NCBI GenBank assembly: GCA_914767715.1
Contig: OU612072.1
Location: 13,702,001-13,766,000 of the forward strand
Length of the DNA: 64,000 nucleotides
Origin: Membranipora membranacea
Lineage: Eukaryota; Bryozoa; Gymnolaemata; Cheilostomatida; Membraniporidae
Direction: 5' to 3'
In this document: one piece after another, positions 33,901-45,700 of the stretch
Numbering within the stretch: the first letter of the stretch is position 1
Layout of the letters: each line of letters opens with the position of its first letter
Notes under the pieces: model-generated
What the model was told of the DNA's origin: nothing
The model's database searches: none
Seen by the model: only the letters and a program-made list of their open reading frames with translations
Program-made: the position numbers and the translations under genes

Positions 33901-36900
33901 GTATGACGGGTTTCACATTGAGACGGCGGGCTTTTAAGACGAATAATTTGGTGAAAAAAAGTAACATGAAGTTTATGTTTTTGATGCGGGGTAGGTTCTC
34001 ACCCTTTGCTATTATCTCCTGTCTTGCTTGTTGGAGAGACAGTTGACAGTGTCTCTGTATCTGGGGCATCACCAGCGTTCTTTGATATTTGTAAAATGAA
34101 GTCCTCCCAACAAACTGCAAGTCTAATAGCCGACACCATTTCTCAATTCCACTGAACATCTGTCCCCTGTGAAATTCAGATAAAGTATGAAATGAGAGCG
34201 TCTACCAGTGAATCACATCAACTATCTTATTTAAGTCAACTCAAAGTGGAGACAATACCAAAATTAGGCAATTTACTGTTTAAATACAGCAGCTCTCTGG
34301 AGTTGTAATGAGTTATAAGTTGTAGATGCAAGTCGGACATGGTGATGACAGGACAGAGTAGAAAAAAACTGGATAACTACGAGCTGAGAACAGAAAGACA
34401 GACCTAACTCTTTTGTCACAGAAGAGATGGTGATATATCCTAAACTTACGTTAGAAACATTGTGGCAATCAATTCCACATTCCCTCTTGCTTTCTGGCCT
34501 AGCTTGGGTTGGCTCCGCCACACATGATTTCTTGAACAGCTGACACACTTGGATCTCAGGATCAGCAGAGAGCCCTTAGTCTCCCCTATTTTCACATTGC
34601 CCAGTCTCTCACCACATTTACAGCGTATCTACAATGTATGGAAAAGTCAATTTCCGCACGACTAAAGATGTATGTGCCTTACATAATTCAATTTTGAAAC
34701 TCAAACACAAAAATTATCATTATACTGTGAAGTGGTAGTGGAGGAGTCACGATACAGGTCTGAAACAGAACTATTGGAGACCATGTTGTATAGCAACATC
34801 AGTATAAGAGAGTGGAACATATATGCCGGTTTTTCATTTTCATCCAAGCTTCCTACCTGTTTGTACAGTTCAAGAAGAGAAGTCTGGTAAACAATATGTT
34901 TTCTTGACTCCCGGACACTAGCAACTTCCTCTTCGCTGTCACTGTCAGAGCTTATGTCGATCCCACTGATGCCACTCATATTGAGCGTGTGATTCAGATA
35001 ATAGTCCTCTGGGTCCTGATCTACAAAAATTAACAGTTGATGTTGGGGAAATGAACTCTACGTAGACAACCCGTTATATACTGATTTGAACAAAATTCAA
35101 GTTTACTCTGTCCAAGTTGACTTAGTAGTAGAAGTAGTAGTAGGCTACTAGTTTACAGTAGTAAAGTACAAGTGTAATTGTTGATTTTAAAGGTCAACAT
35201 GGATCGGAGTTAACATAATCAAATACAGAATAAGACAGGTCATAAGGAGGATATTAGACTTATTATAAAAAACTAGTAAGAATTCTGCAGATGTAATTTG
35301 CAATCGTGCAGAGTCTGGAAAATTTTTGTCAACTTGTGTTGAGACAGTCTTCTTACCATCAGGGTTATCAGAGAGGTCATCTATCACAGGATCTGGGTGT
35401 ATGAGAGAGATCTCTTCCTCCATGGTCTGCACATCTTCACCACCTGAATCAATTAACAGTACACCCCTTTGAATAACCATGTTGGATATCATTTACAGAA
35501 TTGAATAGTGAAATGCACCTGTACCATAGTATAGGTACGGTTACGAGTGCTGCAGTGGTAGAGCAAGTAAAGTGACTCTAGTACATGTGTACCACATAAC
35601 ACTACTTCTTACATCGCAATAGTCAGTAAGGATCAAATTATCTTACCTTCATTGCACTCATCAGCTTCACCTCCGATGCTTGGCTGGAGAATTCCACCAG
35701 CAGTGACATCGTCATTATCACCATCATAGGACCAAATGCGAGTCATTGTTGGTGAAGGACAAGGCCGCACTGGGGAAACTCCGGGAGATAACGAAAGAAT
35801 AGGAGAAGATGAAGATGCCACAGTGGTTGTAGGAGTAGTGGTTGTTGTCATGGTGACACTCTGATGAGTTGTTATCAGCGCTGCCGCTGTAGTAATGCTC
35901 TGGTGGGTTGTAGTTGTTTGTCTGGCAGCTGAGGTCACATGCAGTGGAGAAGTTGGTGGGTCTCTTTCTGCCTCAATAGGTGGAGCTGTAGCAGTGGCTG
36001 CTGGGAAATTTCTTTTTAACTGTGTTCGTGGTAAATATGGTGTGTAGACACCAGGTGGTAGTCTTGGTGTGTAAACTCTCTTCAATTCTGGTGTCTTTAG
36101 TAACAGATTCAGCGGGTTTAGCTTGGACATTTTGTTGTCACCAGTGGGATGTGGCATGTACTTAACCAAGATAGAAGCAGGCGATGCCTTTTTTGCCAAG
36201 ACTTCCTGAACTTCAGCTGGTTGCGGCGATGTTATCTATAAAAAAAAAAGAGTTGGTACATGTAGCCAGTCTTCCTAAAAAATTACAAGCTGATATTGCA
36301 ACCATAATCAGCAAATTGTAAATGCGTTGCAACGTTACATCTGATTCGCAATGTGCAATGTTCACCAGCAATCATCGTCTTGCAGCGTTAAGACATGATA
36401 TTTATACCAATTAATCAATAAAAAAACAATAGATTGTCTAAAATTTTTGTGTTTCCATATTTTGCTGTGAGCACACAACGTCTGGTTTACATGACAACTG
36501 ATAATGAATTATTTAAAATTGGATCAAGCACTGATTGATATGAAAATTTGGCTGTAAACAACTTTCGCTGGTGTGACAGAATAACCCTGATGGACGCATT
36601 CCAATTGGACATGCTAAGTTTGAAAATCTTCGGCCTTACAGTCATAATATTGGATCGATCGCATGAAATATAATTATAGGATGTACAAATATATATTGTA
36701 TTCTGAGAAAAAGACAGCTGGAGGCCTTCTAATTTTAAAGATAATAAGATGGTGAGCAAATTGATGAAGGGCAAAGGCCTTACCTATTGTGAATGGTAGC
36801 ATTCGATATGCTTTTCAGGTTACATATCATCATACCACCTCATACCATGTCATTTCATAGTTGCAGTACCCCCTTAGTTAGGATCTCACCAAAATTAAAC

Positions 36901-37342
36901 ACACAATGGCTACATGCCAGAATTCAGATTTGACTACAGTCTCAAAAATGCCTTACCCCACGAGGCACTCGACATTTATACCAACTAGGTAGTATTCGAG
37001 TGCTCTAAAATATTTGAGGTAAGAATCCTTCCTTACCTTTCTCTTTTCCTTTGGTCTTGGTAAGTTCTGAGTAGGCGTGGTCCCTGGTTTCTTCAGCCTT
37101 CTCCTCAACACTGTGTTGTCCTTCTCATCTAGGGTTTCAGTATATTGCTCCCTGGAGAAATGGTGATGGCAGACCTTGTAACTTTTATACAGACCTGACA
37201 TATAACTGTCATAGTGAATATCACTCCTACGAGCCAAATTGAAAATATCCTGCCTTTCACTGTAAGCAATTGAAAAGTATGAGACTCCTAGTCCTTCAAG
37301 TCTATGACTGCTACTCTTGCATCCATTCATGATACATCTCAT
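30944..37342 (-). CDS. THAP-domain DDE transposase (Kolobok-like), 12 exons, about 845 aa
   Basis: Exons: 37342-37037, 36235-35647, 35443-35357, 35020-34857, 34628-34450, 34166-34003, 33589-33504, 33117-32863, 32366-32176, 32035-31773, 31443-31278, 31030-30944. All junctions are GT-AG, phases agree, and no stop interrupts the frame (exon 11 could be off by one base in my count). Residues 1-90 are a THAP zinc finger (C at 3 and 8, CHHH near 58). Exon 2 is a Thr/Pro/Ser-rich linker. Exon 5 has a zinc-ribbon-like CKC/CVSC and HVWRSQP. Catalytic candidates are Asp in GDGRYDSPGHSARY (about 505-509), Asp in ITTDGNTSIR (about 571) and Glu in HTGRLEVLHS (about 718). LAVMDHNEN follows near 750. These blocks are shared by Kolobok-type transposases. 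Confidence 0.85.
32566..32803 (-). mobile_element. MITE nested in an intron of the transposase gene
   Basis: Relative of the element at 56888-57085 in opposite orientation: ends AAGTTTAGAAAAATGTTAGG and CCTCCCCTAAAACTACGGGC, with internal matches (TTAGGCCACT, CTGATTCTG region, GGCAGTGCCTCCC). It lies in the intron between exons 8 and 9. Flanking duplication is unclear (TATTA left, CATTA right). Confidence 0.7.
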
Positions 37343-37382
37343 ATTGAATTAGTAGTGTGAGAAGCAGATATGTAATAAATTG

Positions 37383-37750
37383 ACAGCAGCATGCAGAAAT
37401 AAACTTTTTCAGTATATTGTTTTGACAGGAGAAGTTTTTCAGTATTACAACTGCGCATGTGCAATAATATAGAAAGAGAAAAACAAGGAACATGTGCAAA
37501 AGTGGATAACAAAAAAGTGGAATTGTGGCAAAATAGTGTCAAAAGAGGAGGCAACTCCACAAAAGAGTGACAAAATAACCCCTTTTTCAGATTGCTCTCT
37601 CTTTGCCTCTGGACAGATAAGTCTTATTATTATTGGATTTTTTAATACATTGAAGCTTTATTGAAGGGATGCTCACCTGAATTGACCCAGCAGACTGAAA
37701 CTTTTTGGGTAATTAGAAAAGTTCCGACTGTCCAAAAGTGAACAGTCGGT
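37383..37750 (-). repeat. Right terminal inverted repeat (368 bp)
   Basis: Reverse complement of 27957-28324 with only a few differences. The transposase ATG is 41 bp inside its inner end, so both genes start from the inner edge of a repeat copy. Confidence 0.95.
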
Positions 37751-37754
37751 TTAA

Positions 37755-39540
37755 ATTTAAGTTGCATAGGTGTGTAACAGCTTAACCTTCCCAGGGTGCA
37801 CAGCATATAGAGCAGATAACTCTGTGCACGGTAGATTGAATGTATGATATTCACCACATCTTGCTAGACTGCCAGCCATACCACATGTACAAAGAGTGGA
37901 TATAGATTTCAGGCCATACGGAGGGGGAGAGCATACATCTGAGGCTGCTAGGGGTTTTAATCAATTTTGGAAGGTCGACAATTAAACAGGGACCGATATC
38001 ACATGCTACATCCATTGGCCCACAGTAGTTATCAATGCAACTCAGTGCCGCACTATATATCTGTGAGAAACGGATCGTTTCCGTGCACACAGCACGGTGT
38101 GGTTGGGTTGCTTCGAGTTTACACTTTTCATGTGTGGTGAACTTTCCACTTCAAACGAGAGTTGTATTGTATATGTATTTAAATGTGATTGCAATATATG
38201 TGGCATTATGAACACCGATTAAAAAATCATTCCTATGGGGCTCTATTATAATTGCTCAAGTGACAAGCCTGTCACAACAGCTACTCACTTAGTAAGGCAA
38301 GCCTTATTATGAGGTGAATGACTATTTCCTTCCCCCTTACACTACATAATATTACTAATTCAAACTTTTGTTTTAACAAGCTGGTGTATTTAAGGTTCAG
38401 CCCCGCTAAAACTTCTGTTAGATACTCTGCTTGGTGCTCAATCCTTCAGATATAAGGGCAGTAGGGAGCAACTGCCTCCACTAGAAAGCAAAATCAGACA
38501 CTGTTATGTATTACAGTTTTGTTATTATTTGTTAGTAGTTTCACTTTGTAAAGTGAAAGTCTTTTATGTTATCTATTACTTGATTGGTATTTCATTATTG
38601 TAAAGGCTCTTTTTATTGGCCTATTTTAATCATTCGTCTGCATCCTTTTTGTTAGTTGTATATTAGATGTTAAACAAAGAAGTTGCTTTGTTTAATAGGT
38701 TAAGAATAAATAAACTTGTTAGCTTAGGGTTTTAAAGCTAGCACAACCAAATAGATGTCCAATCCATGTACAGCTCAGACACTAACGTTGGATAATATCT
38801 TGTCTGAAGGGGCTTGCTGAGGTAACTCAAATCAGCCTGGATCCAGGGCTCAGGCACCCATAGAACTCATTGGTTAATCCGAGTCATCATTACTGCATCC
38901 CTTTGAACAAGACCGTTGTGCTTGATGCAAACAATGTAGTGAATGAGAAAAACCTAGTCTTTTGGAAGGGAGGTGGAGAAAAAGCCCTACTCACATGACA
39001 TCTTTTATAAAAAAAAATGTAAAGCTACAAAAACGTGGCAGGCGCTTGCAACCTATTTCTTTTAGTTGTGAATCATTCTTCACCTGCATGGTTGGCATAC
39101 CAATCCACCATCACTTTCTCAAACCTGGTAATAATGGCGAAACCAGACTACTCAAACGGCATCACATATGAATCGTTTGCGAATAATAACCACTCATTCC
39201 TAGCAACCAAAACTACGGTAACATCCTGTTTTTATCAAGTGATTGTCATTCCACACTACCATCGGATTACTTGTTTTGTGCAAAGCGCAAAACAAAATTT
39301 TGATTGTCGAGCGAATTGACAAATAGGTTAGACTTATCAAAAACAACTGGTAACTCTTTATTTTGGCTGTTGTAAACGTGTGAAGGTGCTCACTAGCAAT
39401 TTTATGTTACATGCCACTTGCACCTCAAAAGCTCTCAGAAGAACAGATATTATGCTTGACTGTGAGTCAACTAAAAAGAAATAGGACCAGCACCTGCGAG
39501 TTTTTGTATTATCAATGCAAGTAATGTAACCATGTACTTA
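37755..39540. other. Non-coding region
   Basis: No gene recognised. The 79-codon minus-strand frame at 37851-38090 has no known motif. 38812-38875 belongs to the same short dispersed repeat as 22125-22190. Confidence 0.35.
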
Positions 39541-39592
39541 AAAATAAACCAAGACAGGAAAATATATACAGCTGAAGTGAGGCACTTTATTA
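39541..39592 (+). repeat. Short repeat shared with 47708-47756
   Basis: AATAAACCAAGACAGGAAAA then TATATACAGCTGAAGTGAGG and CACTTTA; the copy near 47.7 kb reads AATAAACCTAGACAGGACAC and TATATACAGTTGAAGTGAGA. This copy lies about 200 bp beyond the stop of the WAP gene. Confidence 0.6.
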
Positions 39593-39798
39593 GTTTTTTG
39601 CTTTACAGAATTCAATAAGCACACATTTGGCTGTGTGGCAACAGTAGTTTAAAGAGTCGTCAAAGTCACTGCCACTAAGTTTCCTGTGTTCATCAGGAAA
39701 GGAATGAAATAGGAATTGCCTTTATGCTGTTTATTTATATTTCATCTCAAAATGACATACACCAATGCTAGAAAAAGGATAATCAATCAATGTAGCCA

Positions 39799-42399
39799 TT
39801 AAGCTTTGCATCTTTTGCATATAGGAGTGCAGTCTGGTCCATTAGGCCGATAAATCTCTTCCCCTTTCGCACATTTAAGGTTGATTGTAGAGTGAATAGT
39901 GAATGGGCATCCGGCCTTTCCACAAATTTTGAACTGCTGCAATAAAAAACACGGAATGGTTTGCTGGTTTTCTGACCGATATTTGTATGTGGTCCAATAC
40001 AATGTCTTGAGTGATAAAAGCTGATTTTGTTGGTATCTTTACTCTTTGAGTGCCAACGTGGTGATTCCCTGATTTACATCCATGTTGTGAAATCTGCCCA
40101 GTGGCAATGTGTGAGGTTGATTAAAAAATCAGATGTCATATCACATGCCAATTCCCGAAGCATGGACGGCGAAATATTATTTTGCCTTATTGGCAAGGCC
40201 GCAATTTCTGCGCCAGTTTTGTTCTCAGTTTGCAGGCAGGTCGGAACACACCTGGGGGCCAACCAAACCCCAGTAGATGATAGACTTTAGTGGGATTCGA
40301 ACCCACGACCTTCATCACTTGCGTGTTGAAGACGGCGCTCTAACCAACTGAGCTTCCTCCTAATCCTCTGAATGTTGCGATATATTCAAACTGACACTTC
40401 CTCATGACCAAAATGCTGGTGAATATATTCACGATTTTGAACATTTAGTGAACTTTTTGATATACTGCTTTGTCTTAGAATTCACAGCCGTACAGTACAT
40501 CTACCTGTTGAGAAATGTGAGGAGCTTGACTGAGAATCCCTAGCAACTTTTAATCTCACCTTTTTGGGAGCCTCTTTGCATGTTTTGCATATAGGGTAGC
40601 ATTCTGGTCCATTAGGCTGATAAAGCTCCACTCCGAGTTTACAGTTCACTACTGTAGGTTTAGTACATGTCATCTTCCTACACAATTTCGGCTACAACAA
40701 CAAAAAGCATCAACATGATTTATAATCTTACTGACCAATATGTGATTTTGGTTCATTTAAATGATGTCGTTGATTATAACATTAACATACTGGCCACAAA
40801 AATTCTACATTATTGACCACTTTGACCTTTGAGTAAACCATTTGGTTGTGCCCTGCCTTGGGATTGGCAAGCAACTAGTTGCGCTGTGTAAACACGCTAG
40901 TGTCTCAAAAACCAGGCTTCGGCAACCAATCTTAGCAACAGTTTCCAAAAGGAACTCAAGCAATTATTCTTCTCACCTTTCTGGGAGCTTGACATTCTTT
41001 GTAACCACAGTTGATGTTTTTACAGCACTTCTCTTTACCTTCGCATTGAGAGTCATATTTACACCCGACATGGTCCATCATACATGACATTTGTCCAAAA
41101 GGATGAACAGTACCCACTGGGCATCTTCCTGAAGCAATGAAGGAATAAGATTTCAAAACACAATTTTATACAGTCTATACACAATGAAAGTTCATGATGT
41201 AATCTAAATTCCACTGAATATAGAGGGCAATGATATTTCTAAACAAATTTTTATACCACTTATAGACAAAGTTCCATTATCTTACAATCGAAAGTCAACT
41301 AGTTTCCAACATGGTTAAAAGAAATTTCATACCAACTAACTGCAAAAACCGTGAGATACTAGTATAAAGACAGTATTGCACCTACAGAGAGACTACCTAA
41401 CTGAGGAACTGATTCAGATGTGACAGCAGTGGGTAGCTACCGGCGGTACGCTAAAGTCTTTTGACGGGCATTAAGGTCCCAAGGTCTGTGATTGGGACCA
41501 AAGGAAGAGACTGCAGTGTCTGGACATTTATAAACTGTTGCTGGAGCTCACACACGCAAAGTTTCTCGAAGAAACGGAAAAGCGTTATCGAATCGGAAAA
41601 GAATACCAACTAACAAATTTTGTAATATTACTTTACATATGGTGACTCATAGTTAACCTAAGGGTAATTACAATTTTTTGCCAGCTTATGGAGTGTCACT
41701 GGAAGAGCTTACAATCGCGGTCATTTTCGCGTTGAAATCAGTTAGCAGTTATAACATCAAAAGGTTAAGAACAGATTGCCTTACCAGCTTTTCTTTTAGT
41801 CACTAGTCCTTTCTTGCACACTTTAGTTAATCCATACTTGCAGCATCTCTCAGTCTTGATATCACAGTCTCTGTGCCACCTACAGGGAGGGGATGGATCT
41901 ATCATTCCCCAGGGTAAGGGGTATGCAGGGCAACCAAGAGTCTAGAACAGAGCATATATACATCGTAACATCAAAGCATATCTACATTGTAAAATAATTC
42001 TAGATGAAAGAGTAACTAACCAGAATAAAACTAGCTGAAGTGGACATAATGTCAAAAATGACAACAACAATAATAATTGGTTGATACAGCTATTATGCTT
42101 TTAAAAACTTGGCACCTGCATGAGGTATTGTTGCGTTCTCTCAGGTAAGTTGGGCTCATAAACATATAATTATTTTAATGTATTTATATGTATTTATATG
42201 TATTTAAATGTATTTATGTGTAGGTATGTGTCTATATGTTTATGGTTGGGCTACACCCAGTGTCCAATATAGGTTTTACTCACCCTGACAATGGTATCAT
42301 TCTTAAAGACTTACTTACCCAAGGTTTGAAGACTGCTTGCACCTCTGTGATAGCCACAACACAGGCTAGTAGTGTAAGAGCTGATACCAGAGTGTTCAT
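39799..42399 (-). CDS. Secreted protein with two WAP domains and two six-cysteine repeats, about 219 aa
   Basis: Five exons with consistent phase: 42399-42319, 41941-41785, 41128-40977, 40691-40560, 39936-39799. Exon 1 encodes a signal peptide (MNTLVSALTLLACVVAITEV). Exon 2 is a WAP four-disulfide core (LGCPAYPLPWG, CRWHRDCDIKTERCCKYG, CKKG). Exon 3 is a second WAP domain (GRCPVGTV, CKYDSQCEGKEKCC, NCGYKECQAP). Exons 4 and 5 each hold one copy of a six-cysteine unit, spacing C-x4-C-x7/11-C-x13-C-x3-C-x2-C, with YxPNGPxCxPICKxC; I do not recognise this family. WAP proteins are usually secreted protease inhibitors or antimicrobial peptides; that role is inferred. The final exon acceptor could be either of two AGs three bases apart. 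Confidence 0.85.
40112..40361 (-). repeat. tRNA-derived SINE in the last intron of the WAP gene
   Basis: Minus strand: GGAGGAAGCTCAGTTGGTTA, B box GGGTTCGAATCCCAC, then CCCCCAGGTGTGTTCCGACC, CTGGCGCAGAAATTGCGGCC, and TGATATGACATCTGATTTTT. One of the best preserved copies. Confidence 0.8.
42174..42230 (+). repeat. (TGTATTTATA)n microsatellite
   Basis: Five or so units of ATGTATTTATATGTATTTA with drift, upstream side of an intron of the WAP gene (between exons 1 and 2). Confidence 0.8.
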
Positions 42400-42727
42400 G
42401 CTGCAAAGAGAGTGATACCACAAAAAAAGGAAAATGACACCAACATGTCTGAGCAATCAAATTAAACAAGGTCAATTCTCCCGGGTTGTCACTTCTCTTC
42501 GCGATTGTTTTAAAGACGATTCAACCTTAATGATGGATTTTGAGTACAAGTTTAGATATAAATGACAGCAAAATTACGTGAATACACAACACAAAAACTT
42601 GCTAACAAATTGAGGATTTCTAGTTACTTTGCTGTGATTATTGCCTGAGTTCGTCTGTTTCTCCTAGTAGTCTGAGTATGTACACTTGTCACCCGCCAAC
42701 TGATTTTTACACCGTATGAAGGCCCTT

Positions 42728-42740
42728 CTTATACCCAGGT
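42728..42740 (-). promoter_or_regulatory. Candidate TATA box of the WAP gene leader exon
   Basis: Minus strand ACCTGGGTATAAGAAGG. The related gene start at 49.4 kb has ACCAGGGTATATAAGAGG in the corresponding place, and both are followed within about 60 bp by a donor-like GTGA. The start codon of each gene sits just after an acceptor, so a non-coding leader exon starting here is likely. Confidence 0.45.
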
Positions 42741-45700
42741 AAGCGGACGGTTGTTGAGTGCATGAGTCACTTTGTAGACCTGTGCCAACTGCTAACACGT
42801 TTGACATGTTCAGCCAGGGTACCAGTCTCCTTGTTTTCTGCCTTGATTGATTGCCGAATCCTCCAGCAGCCTTGATGTATATTCCTCTTCTGCACATAAC
42901 ACACAATCTAGAACAACCCCTTGTACGTGTGGTATGTGTGGTAGAATACAGCCTAGTTACTGTGTGTATCAGTATTAGTGATCTGATTCATGCCATAGTT
43001 TTTTATTGCAAGCATTTACACAGTTACATCCTGTTTTACTGTCCTTTGACCCTTTGTGGTAATACCTTGTTTTTTGCTATCGCTATCCTTTGTGTGGTCT
43101 CTAGTTCACAAAACCGCACAGGACTAAAAATAACTGTTATCAGGTCAACCTGGGGCCACTTTCAAGCCCGGCAGCAACCAAGTCAGTTGATAAGGTCTGC
43201 TGCTGATTTTATTTCTACAGAACATCATATCCAATATATTATACATTACCTTCTACATGTGTATTAAGCAAACGATTAACATGTAGTTCAGCAATAGCAT
43301 CACGGATTCATGTTTATGCGGAGCATGGCTCTACTCATTCAGTAAGTTTATTCATGCGATTTTGTTTATCTTGTCGTTTAATTTTCTGTGTTTCCTATAA
43401 TCAGTATTCCGATGGCATTGTATTATGGCTTTATATTATATTTCCTTCCTGTTGTCTTTGATCATGAGGATTGTTATGTCCATTTTAATTTTGCTTCACA
43501 ACTCATGTTTTTAATTAACGTAATGTTCTTCAACAGGTGAAGCCACGTTCCAGTATACTCTATCACTATCTAGTACCGCATTATTTAGGCTATGAGAGGG
43601 CAAATATTTTGTAAGTTTAATTATACAACTAGTCTTACTTTCACAGGTTACAGTTTTTCAATATGTGTCCACTTGATTGCTAAGGAATCTATCGGCAACA
43701 TAATTTAAAGTCAACTTAAACATTTTTTGTTACTATTAATTAACAGAGAAACACCCATACTAAGTTTTCATAATTTGTAATATGCATTTTTATGTCACAG
43801 GGTACAAACTTCTAACAATAAAGATAACCGTTGCCGAACCATCTCTCATCCCCTATCGAACATGCTAAACTAGTACACTGTGCATTTAATTCTCAGCTCC
43901 GTTTGTTCCTTGGTCTGTTACCTTTGAAGATTGCAATCCGCCTAAGCAACATATTTCTCAGATATTAATCATGCTAGATAGGCACATTGAGTTGGGTCAA
44001 GGTTGACCTTTCACGAATGAGGTGGCAAAGATTGCTACTCATATCCTTTACTAAATCGAAATTGAAATTTAGCCTATTAAGCGCGTTTCGCACTCAGTAT
44101 ATGTGTTGACGTCTGGTTTGTGTTTTATTTAGTTTGGCTGAGAGAATGATACCACTCTCTAATAAGGAGACACAAATTACATCAATACACAGTCAGAACG
44201 CAGCACGTGACATACGCCTGAAACACCATCATTTTTACATTCAAGTAAACGGCAAGACAACATTCAAACCAATGGTATGTGTCACTAGCTGGCTGATGTG
44301 ACAACCTTCTCTTGCTTACAGTGATCAGGGAATTTATAAATCATCATTTTTATCTCATGACTTGACAGTCTTGACTACCATCAGAATATTTGTCATATGT
44401 GAGCAAACCGCATACAGAATAATTGATAAAAATAATCAGGGACGATTCCTTTAACATCACAAAGGTGAATCTATAGGTATAAGCATAAACATAGAGACTG
44501 GTCGAGGCTCTGATAATGTGACTATGATAATCAAACATCAGATTAGTAGAGATGCACTGTATTAGTACTTCTAGTAAATCAAATCCAAAACATGAGAAAG
44601 TTCACATGTGACCAATACTTACATTGTGCCCTACGATTGCCTTGAACATATTAAGTGTTAAAGTGCCTCGACCGGTATATAAGGGCCAGTCAATGTAAAG
44701 CGATCACCCAGCCATATCAAATTCAAATGGGGTTAGCAGCATTCAAATTCCTCCTGCTTTTTCGGAATTAAGAGGAGAAGCAGTGAATTATTTTTAATGG
44801 GAATCAGACAAGCTGATGCGGAATTGTGTGATACACATGCCCAATAAATTTTCATTCCAATAATGGAATTGGAAAGTGGTGAAAATATGACTGATGTCAT
44901 ACGAAATTGCCCAGTTCCGATGATTTCAAATCATCCGCTTCAAAATATACGAGCTCTTATTGGTCAATTTTGACATTATGATTTATGGTTTTAGAGGTTG
45001 CCTAGATACCGTTGTCAAGATTGAAATTGACCGTTGTAATTAAACCCTATAATCCCGAGTGTGATGAGCCAACACAACAATAGCTATATCATAACTTCTA
45101 TTCAACTTTATTTATGGGTGTCTGCGAATCACAATTTCTTATATAACACACTTGACCACTTGAGAACGCAACGTGGACTGGCTGTTAGAGGCGGAGACCA
45201 AGGCCATTCTCCGCCTCTAATTACATTGATCAGCCAATGGTCTTGCCTGTCACTTCACATGATTAATCCCCGTGCACCCCCTTCGATTCCTACCTCTTTA
45301 ACGGTGATATTGTAATGATTGCTAGTAGATAGAATCAGCTTGATGTTACTACATATTGAAATAAGTGCTGCCACTTGAGATTTCACAAGATACAAGTTTG
45401 ATTTCCGATGCTTGTGTTTTAGCTTTGTTTTGAGTGGCTTGTAGGTTTTGGTTTGTCGTTGTGTCGAGTTGTCTATTCAGTCTGGTTGTTGATGTTTTAG
45501 AACAACAAACCAACATACCTAACCAAATCAAAATATGAGGCCTGAATTCCATTCTTGCAAATGCAGGGTGAGTTATCACAAGGAATTTTATTCAGAGTGG
45601 TACTGAGAGTAGTAAATGAGTAAATATGTGTCTACAACAAATCTGAGGCCAAATAAGATATAATTCTTTTGCTAATTTGTAAACACAGATTGCCATCTAC

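Larger units (their letters stand above)
27953..37754. mobile_element. Kolobok-like DNA transposon, 9,794 bp, TTAA target duplication
   Basis: Element 27957-37750 has 368-bp terminal inverted repeats with very few mismatches and no net gap, flanked on both sides by TTAA (27953-27956, 37751-37754). It holds two tail-to-tail genes: a ballast-domain gene (+, 28377-29216) and a THAP-domain transposase (-, 37342-30944). TTAA duplication with a THAP transposase is what is known of the Kolobok superfamily; piggyBac also uses TTAA but has no THAP domain, and P elements have THAP but 8-bp duplications. High TIR identity and intact coding suggest a young, possibly autonomous copy. Confidence 0.88.

Noticed and set aside
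42851-43267. 138-codon plus-strand frame
   Set aside because: No recognisable domain, no conserved pattern and no gene context.
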